A stretch of DNA of 6,509 bases from Bryobacterales bacterium. Lineage in GTDB: Bacteria; Acidobacteriota; Terriglobia; Bryobacterales; Bryobacteraceae. The stretch covers positions 405 to 6,913 of the forward strand of contig PKYZ01000072.1 of the NCBI GenBank assembly GCA_003132865.1, written 5' to 3'. Each line of letters opens with the position of its first letter. Position 1 is the stretch's first letter. This document shows positions 6,398 through 6,509 of this stretch, piece by piece. The translations under genes and the position numbers were made by a program. Below the pieces are notes generated by a model. The model saw only the letters and a program-made list of their open reading frames with translations. It did no database searches and was not told where the DNA came from.

Positions 6398-6410
6398 CCG
6401 ATTTAATCGG
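6398..6410. promoter_or_regulatory. 13-bp palindrome in the tnpA leader (candidate operator)
   Basis: CCGATT and AATCGG are perfect reverse complements around a single central base. The site ends only a few bases before the tnpA Shine-Dalgarno sequence. A symmetric site here could bind a dimeric repressor, possibly TnpA itself, or form a small RNA hairpin that limits translation after readthrough from outside. The role is inferred from position only. Confidence 0.45.
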
Positions 6411-6451
6411 CGGAAGAACGACATTAGCAGTCATGGCTGACAGACTTCATA

Positions 6452-6488
6452 CAGGCTTGCCGAAAGCTCACGGTGCTCTACCGCTTAC
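6452..6488 (-). repeat. Right terminal inverted repeat region of the IS66-type element
   Basis: Reading inward on the minus strand from 6488 the sequence is GTAAGCGGTAGAGCACCGTG, then AGCTTTCGGCAAGCCTG to 6452. GTAAGC is the typical start of IS66 ends. Positions 6471-6452 match the left end (6-25) at 17 of 20 bases. The motif TTCGG-yAAGC occurs twice here, once across the putative terminus (TTCGGGTAAGC, about 6493-6483) and once inside (TTTCGGCAAGC, 6465-6455). It lies about 70 bases upstream of tnpA, the expected place for the tnpA-side end. Confidence 0.65.
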
Positions 6489-6490
6489 CC

Positions 6491-6501
6491 GAACAATGTT
6501 C
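6491..6501. repeat. Short palindrome outside the right end
   Basis: GAACA and TGTTC flank a central A, giving an 11-base hyphenated palindrome that begins two bases beyond the putative right terminus at 6488. It may be part of the target site or chance. Confidence 0.3.
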
Positions 6502-6509
6502 TTGGACCT

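Noticed and set aside
9..6496. 8-bp target site duplication flanking termini at 17 and 6488
   Set aside because: The flanks (TCCTTTCG and CCGAACAA) do not match, and moving the termini by one base does not help.

Overview
The window reads as one IS66-type transposable element of about 6.5 kb. Five genes all lie on the minus strand, so the order of reading is from high to low coordinates. I see no chromosomal housekeeping gene, rRNA, tRNA or CRISPR array. GC content is moderate to high and uneven: 60-base lines I counted by hand range from about 47% in the downstream part of the last gene to 72-75% in the DruA-like gene. The gene content (an IS66 cassette with a DUF4338/DruA passenger and a RecB-like/IS66 fusion) recalls mobile elements of soil or other environmental bacteria with large, element-rich genomes, such as Acidobacteriota or Planctomycetota. 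That placement is an impression, not something the sequence proves.

Layout along the minus strand. The right end (about 6452-6488) carries GTAAGC-type terminal sequence. It is followed by a short leader with a 13-bp palindrome just before the first ribosome binding site. tnpA (6382-5990) and tnpB (5993-5646) overlap by 4 bases through a TTGA junction. A DruA-like DUF4338 gene (5580-4696) sits where IS66 elements normally go straight on to tnpC. tnpC (4695-3079), the canonical IS66 DDE transposase, starts on the base after the druA-like stop codon. After a 146-base gap holding a perfect 10-bp-stem hairpin comes the most unusual gene (2932-197). It encodes about 911 residues in one open frame: a TM0106/Cas4-like RecB-family nuclease domain with four iron-sulfur-type cysteines, a YprB-type DEDD exonuclease domain, a zinc ribbon, and a second, divergent IS66-like DDE transposase domain. 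The left end (about 6-49) carries sequence inverted relative to the right end. The last gene therefore appears to belong to the same mobile unit.

How the genes may work together. TnpA, TnpB and TnpC form the known IS66 transposition set. The DruA-like protein is translationally linked to TnpC, which suggests a role in or beside transposition rather than a full Druantia defence system, since druB-druE are absent. The fusion protein joins two nuclease-type domains to a transposase-type domain with its DDE residues intact. It could be a second transposase, a processing or targeting factor, or an element-borne weapon against other DNA. The sequence alone cannot decide among these.
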